From assembly GCA_900708905.1 (NCBI GenBank), contig CAADRB010000006.1, forward strand, positions 4,422,316 through 4,486,315: a stretch of 64,000 nt of DNA, written 5' to 3'. How positions within the stretch are numbered: position 1 is the stretch's first letter; each line of letters starts with the position of its first letter. The DNA is from Hymenolepis diminuta (Eukaryota; Platyhelminthes; Cestoda; Cyclophyllidea; Hymenolepididae). A program made the position numbers and the translations under genes. Positions 60,901-64,000 of this stretch are shown piece after piece. The notes below the pieces were generated by a model that had not been told where the DNA came from, did not search any database, and worked only from the letters and a program-made list of their open reading frames with translations.

Positions 60901-63298
60901 GGTCTTAGAGGTAATTATCAATTTTTATGACGTTTTTTTAATTGCATTTTTACAGTTACTAAACATAAATTCGTCGACTAACTAAAAGGCTACCGTTTCG
61001 TATCTGGATCTTGTTTCTACATTTCTTATCTTTCCACCACTACATATTTTCGGTGATTCTGACCCCAAGGATTGTTGTTTTCATCTGAATCCCGTTAAAG
61101 CTCCATTTAATCAAACCAATGGAATCAATTTGTTTAAATTTCATAAGTAATTTCAAACTTGAAATTGTATTTGGATTGCCTTCGGAACTTTCATTCCGGT
61201 CTGGCGAACAGTATGAATGAATACGACTCTCTCTTTAGGACATATGTGATTTTACATATTCACACAAAATCCTACACTGCTGTGAAATAGCAAAGGTATT
61301 TTGAAATCTAAAGGTAAATAGGCGGGTAATGCGTATATCAAAGACGTTTTTGGATTTTTGTTTGTAATATCAGTGATTGATGAATACCTGAACATTGATT
61401 CATTCGTTTGATATTATTATTTTCATTCTTACAGATTAACTTTAGCATTGCATGATGACCTCACTTTAGAGTGCCGTTGCTCAAAATCATTTTTTCCGAG
61501 AGAAATGTTTAGCTACTTTTAGAACGATGAGGAAGTTGAAATTTTAAAAGTGACCTTGGCTTATAACAATCTAAATGCAAGGTAAAAACCGAAAAGTTAT
61601 TTTTTTGGAATGGTGGGAGCATTTTCAATAAGTTTACGATAGGTCAACAAGAGTTAAATTTAATGTCACCAATTTGAAATTCTTTTAAGAACGCAGTTTT
61701 TTCTTTCAAATACCCTTTGTTTAGTAACTAAACAGATGTATGCTTTGAAATTGTAGTATTTGCAATTATTTAACATTCACATTATATATCGACAGATTTT
61801 AATAAACCATTGTTTAAAATGAATGAAGCTTAACACGATTTACGAATAATGGCAAGGTTGTGAGAGTAATGAAAGGTAAATCGCAAATGTATTCCTGGTG
61901 GCGACAAATATACTCGCCCTTTAATATAGAATTAGCAAGATTGATGCCAATCGGTGTACATATAATGATGAAAATGAAAAAGGCAGTTTCTTATTACTGT
62001 TTAAAGAAAGCACATTTCTCATTAAATCTGCTTTTAGGAGCCCTGTAATAGTTCGAATTCAGTGTTAAAATTTTTTAGTAAGCCATAAAGATTTATCACC
62101 ATATTAATATACGGTATGGAGAGACTGAATTTGGCTAGTTGACTACAGGGTGAATGAGAAATAACCTTCCATTTAGCAAATATAATAATATAATATAATA
62201 ATATATTATAATATCCATGAAAATTTACACCAAAAAGCAGTTTTATTTAAAATTTGAATTATACTTAAGTATTCCTATACAATTCTCAAATAACTGGGGT
62301 TATATTTTGAGAAACTTGTGGCACTGGGTTGTGTCTGAAAGATCGACCTGAGCCTGAATTTCTGCAAAGACTTATCCCAACTATGATAGTAAAATAATCG
62401 ATGATATCAAGTAGCATTTTAATTTTTCACTTTCGTAGAGCCTTATAGAATGTCATTTTTGAACGACTCTGTACCATAGTCAGAACAATGCAGTGAGAAA
62501 GAACTTATCAACTTCATGAGAAAGATGCATTTAATTAACTATAGAAATGCGACGGTTTTTCAGTGTCTGGATGAGGTGACTCGGCATTTCCTCGTCGTTA
62601 GATATTTCCCACTTGTTTATCAAAATTGTTTTAACTGACATAATATACAAAGATGCGCAATAATAAGGATATATTTTTTTCTGAGTCTCTAGTACGTTAT
62701 AGATTAACTTCCAAACTTAAACCAGCATGCTTTTCTAAATATACTATTTATTCTGAAGTGGGACGAAATATATGCAATTTGTGAGTCCGTAAAAGTAGAT
62801 TCAGATCCATATTCTAAAAAATAAATAAAATAATAAATTTTTTTACCTAACTACTTATAGTTAGGTAAACCTTTGATCCAAATCACTGCTCAGATTTTCG
62901 AATCTATGAAGATCTTATGCTGAAAGTTATGCCGATTGATGTAGAAGATCAAATTAGGTTAATTTCACACTTTTTAGATGAACTTAGTACCAACAGCCGT
63001 TGATTTTCCTGTTCAGCTCAAATAAGATGTACTTTAATCCAATTCCAACTACTTTGAATAAGTACAGAATATGTCACCAAACATGTCTGGCTTCCTCATG
63101 AACTGTCCTATCTATAAATAGTTAACAGAATTACCCACCACCTCGTTTTGCAGACCATATGGCTGATTTGAGATCGTTAGATACTTTAACGTTGCATTAC
63201 GAGAGAGATGGCTGATCGCAGCTCGTTTCACCCAAATCTAAATTGATTTTCGACTGGAGAAACAAAGATCAAAGCGGAGTTATATAAAATTCCTATAT
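54936..63298. other. Gene-poor region, no supported genes
   Basis: AT-rich. It contains the GC-richer island at 55683-55975 (see findings), family A copy 3 and short AT-rich simple repeats (about 59324-59338 and 62180-62215). The 88-codon frame at 58316-58582 (+) shows no domain. Confidence 0.65.
59620..59970 (-). repeat. Dispersed repeat family A, copy 3
   Basis: TAAAATTCAAATTTCGTGG and ACTTCAGTTTATTTTTCCT match copies 1 and 2 in order and direction. The minus-strand reading is partly kept (MIDDNLFLN, LNFRTW) but more degraded. It lies outside the hemicentin gene. Confidence 0.6.
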
Positions 63299-63391
63299 TT
63301 AGACCAGGAATTGTCTTATATGAAATCTAGAAACGGGCGTTTGTTTGTGACGGCGATCGCAAATTAGAGTGTTGAATAATAGAAAAATTAC

Positions 63392-63492
63392 CGAATTGAC
63401 GTGATCGTCTGCATAATTAAACACCAGTGTTTCGATACCCACCACAGTGAATAAGGTTGGGACGTAGTATTTTAGTTTCTCAAGGGAAAAAT
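63392..63492 (-). CDS. Possible internal exon on the minus strand
   Basis: Open frame bounded by a possible acceptor TTTTAG (63498-63493) and donor GTAATT (63391-63386). It reads FSLEKLKYYVPTLFTVVGIE and ends YADDHVNS, which has the look of real protein. No family recognised. The phase (1 in, 0 out) does not join directly to 54898, so other exons would be needed. An ATG at 63508 in the same frame is an alternative start. Weak. Confidence 0.25.
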
Positions 63493-63508
63493 CTAAAATT
63501 CTACCCAT

Positions 63509-64000
63509 TTAGCCAAGATAAGGATTTGGAAATGGTTTATTAGGCGGGTTTAGAGAATACTGAATTAAAAGTAAGCAAATATGTTACTTTCAGAAGTTTT
63601 TGAAATCGGAAGATCAAATATTATAAATTTTTTTGAGAAGTTCGGGTTTAATGAAAATGAGAGGGAGAGAAGGAATAGTGAGCAGAGGCAACTGAAACTA
63701 ATGCCGAAGTAATGCTCACCTTTCCGCAATAACTCAGAGTTTGTCCGTAAAATCTAACGGCACACCAGTTGCAAGACTGATGGTGCAGATGCTTGATTCT
63801 CCAATTCTTTTCATATTTTTCCACCTTCTTCCTTAGCTCTGCATTTCCTTAGTGTTCTCTCGCTCTCACGTCTTCTCCAGCTCAATTCTTAATTATTGTG
63901 TTCAATCAATTCCTCTTTACTCTCGACCCAATCTTCTAGATCACTGGTACTTTGGCTGTCTACTATTAGCTGATAAGTGTTAATCTCTTTGCTCCTAAAA
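63509..64000. other. No recognisable features
   Basis: Window end; a CT-rich stretch at about 63800-63890, otherwise nothing. Confidence 0.6.

Noticed and set aside
1..64000. CRISPR arrays, operons, bacterial genes, rRNA or tRNA genes
   Set aside because: Spliced animal gene structure throughout; no regularly spaced repeats and no RNA gene fold was recognised by eye.

Overview
The window is eukaryotic, AT-rich DNA (I estimate about two thirds A+T by eye) that holds the 3' part of one very large plus-strand gene followed by a long gene-poor tail. The gene is a hemicentin: an extracellular matrix protein of the fibulin family. I can follow it through 37 exons (38 if a 27-nt microexon is used) from base 289 to a stop codon at 44331. 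The 5' end (signal peptide, von Willebrand A domain and any earlier Ig domains) lies outside the window. The spliced part reads without a break as about 2507 residues. Codon phases at every exon junction agree, which is the main support for the model.

Domain order in the visible part: 14 immunoglobulin I-set domains (289 to about 9290), six thrombospondin type 1 repeats (9280-28209), a G2F/nidogen beta-barrel (28280-32108), seven calcium-binding EGF modules plus one half-EGF (32189-38803), and the fibulin-type C-terminal module (43742-44331). This is the arrangement known from vertebrate hemicentins. Introns in the Ig region are compact and many are 70-77 nt. Introns in the TSP1, EGF and C-terminal region reach 4-7 kb and carry old mobile-element debris.

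A degenerate Ty3/gypsy pol region (about 45640-47560, plus strand) lies just past the hemicentin 3' end, with recognisable but broken reverse transcriptase, RNase H and integrase. Sequence comparison within the window shows at least three further dispersed repeat families: A (18.5, 35.5 and 59.8 kb, with a shared minus-strand reading frame), B (three copies inside one 5.7-kb intron) and C (17.3-17.8 and 22.4-22.9 kb, inverted, gag-like). A weaker family D may exist.

From about 47.6 kb to the end no convincing gene is visible. The best leads are a possible last exon of a minus-strand gene with a GPI-anchor-like hydrophobic tail (54555-54898), a small GC-richer island with splice-like signals (55.68-55.97 kb) and a possible minus-strand exon at 63392-63492.

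Organism: an invertebrate animal. The tight class of introns near 73 nt, the AT content and the style of the gypsy relics make a flatworm, perhaps a tapeworm, my best guess, but this is inference.
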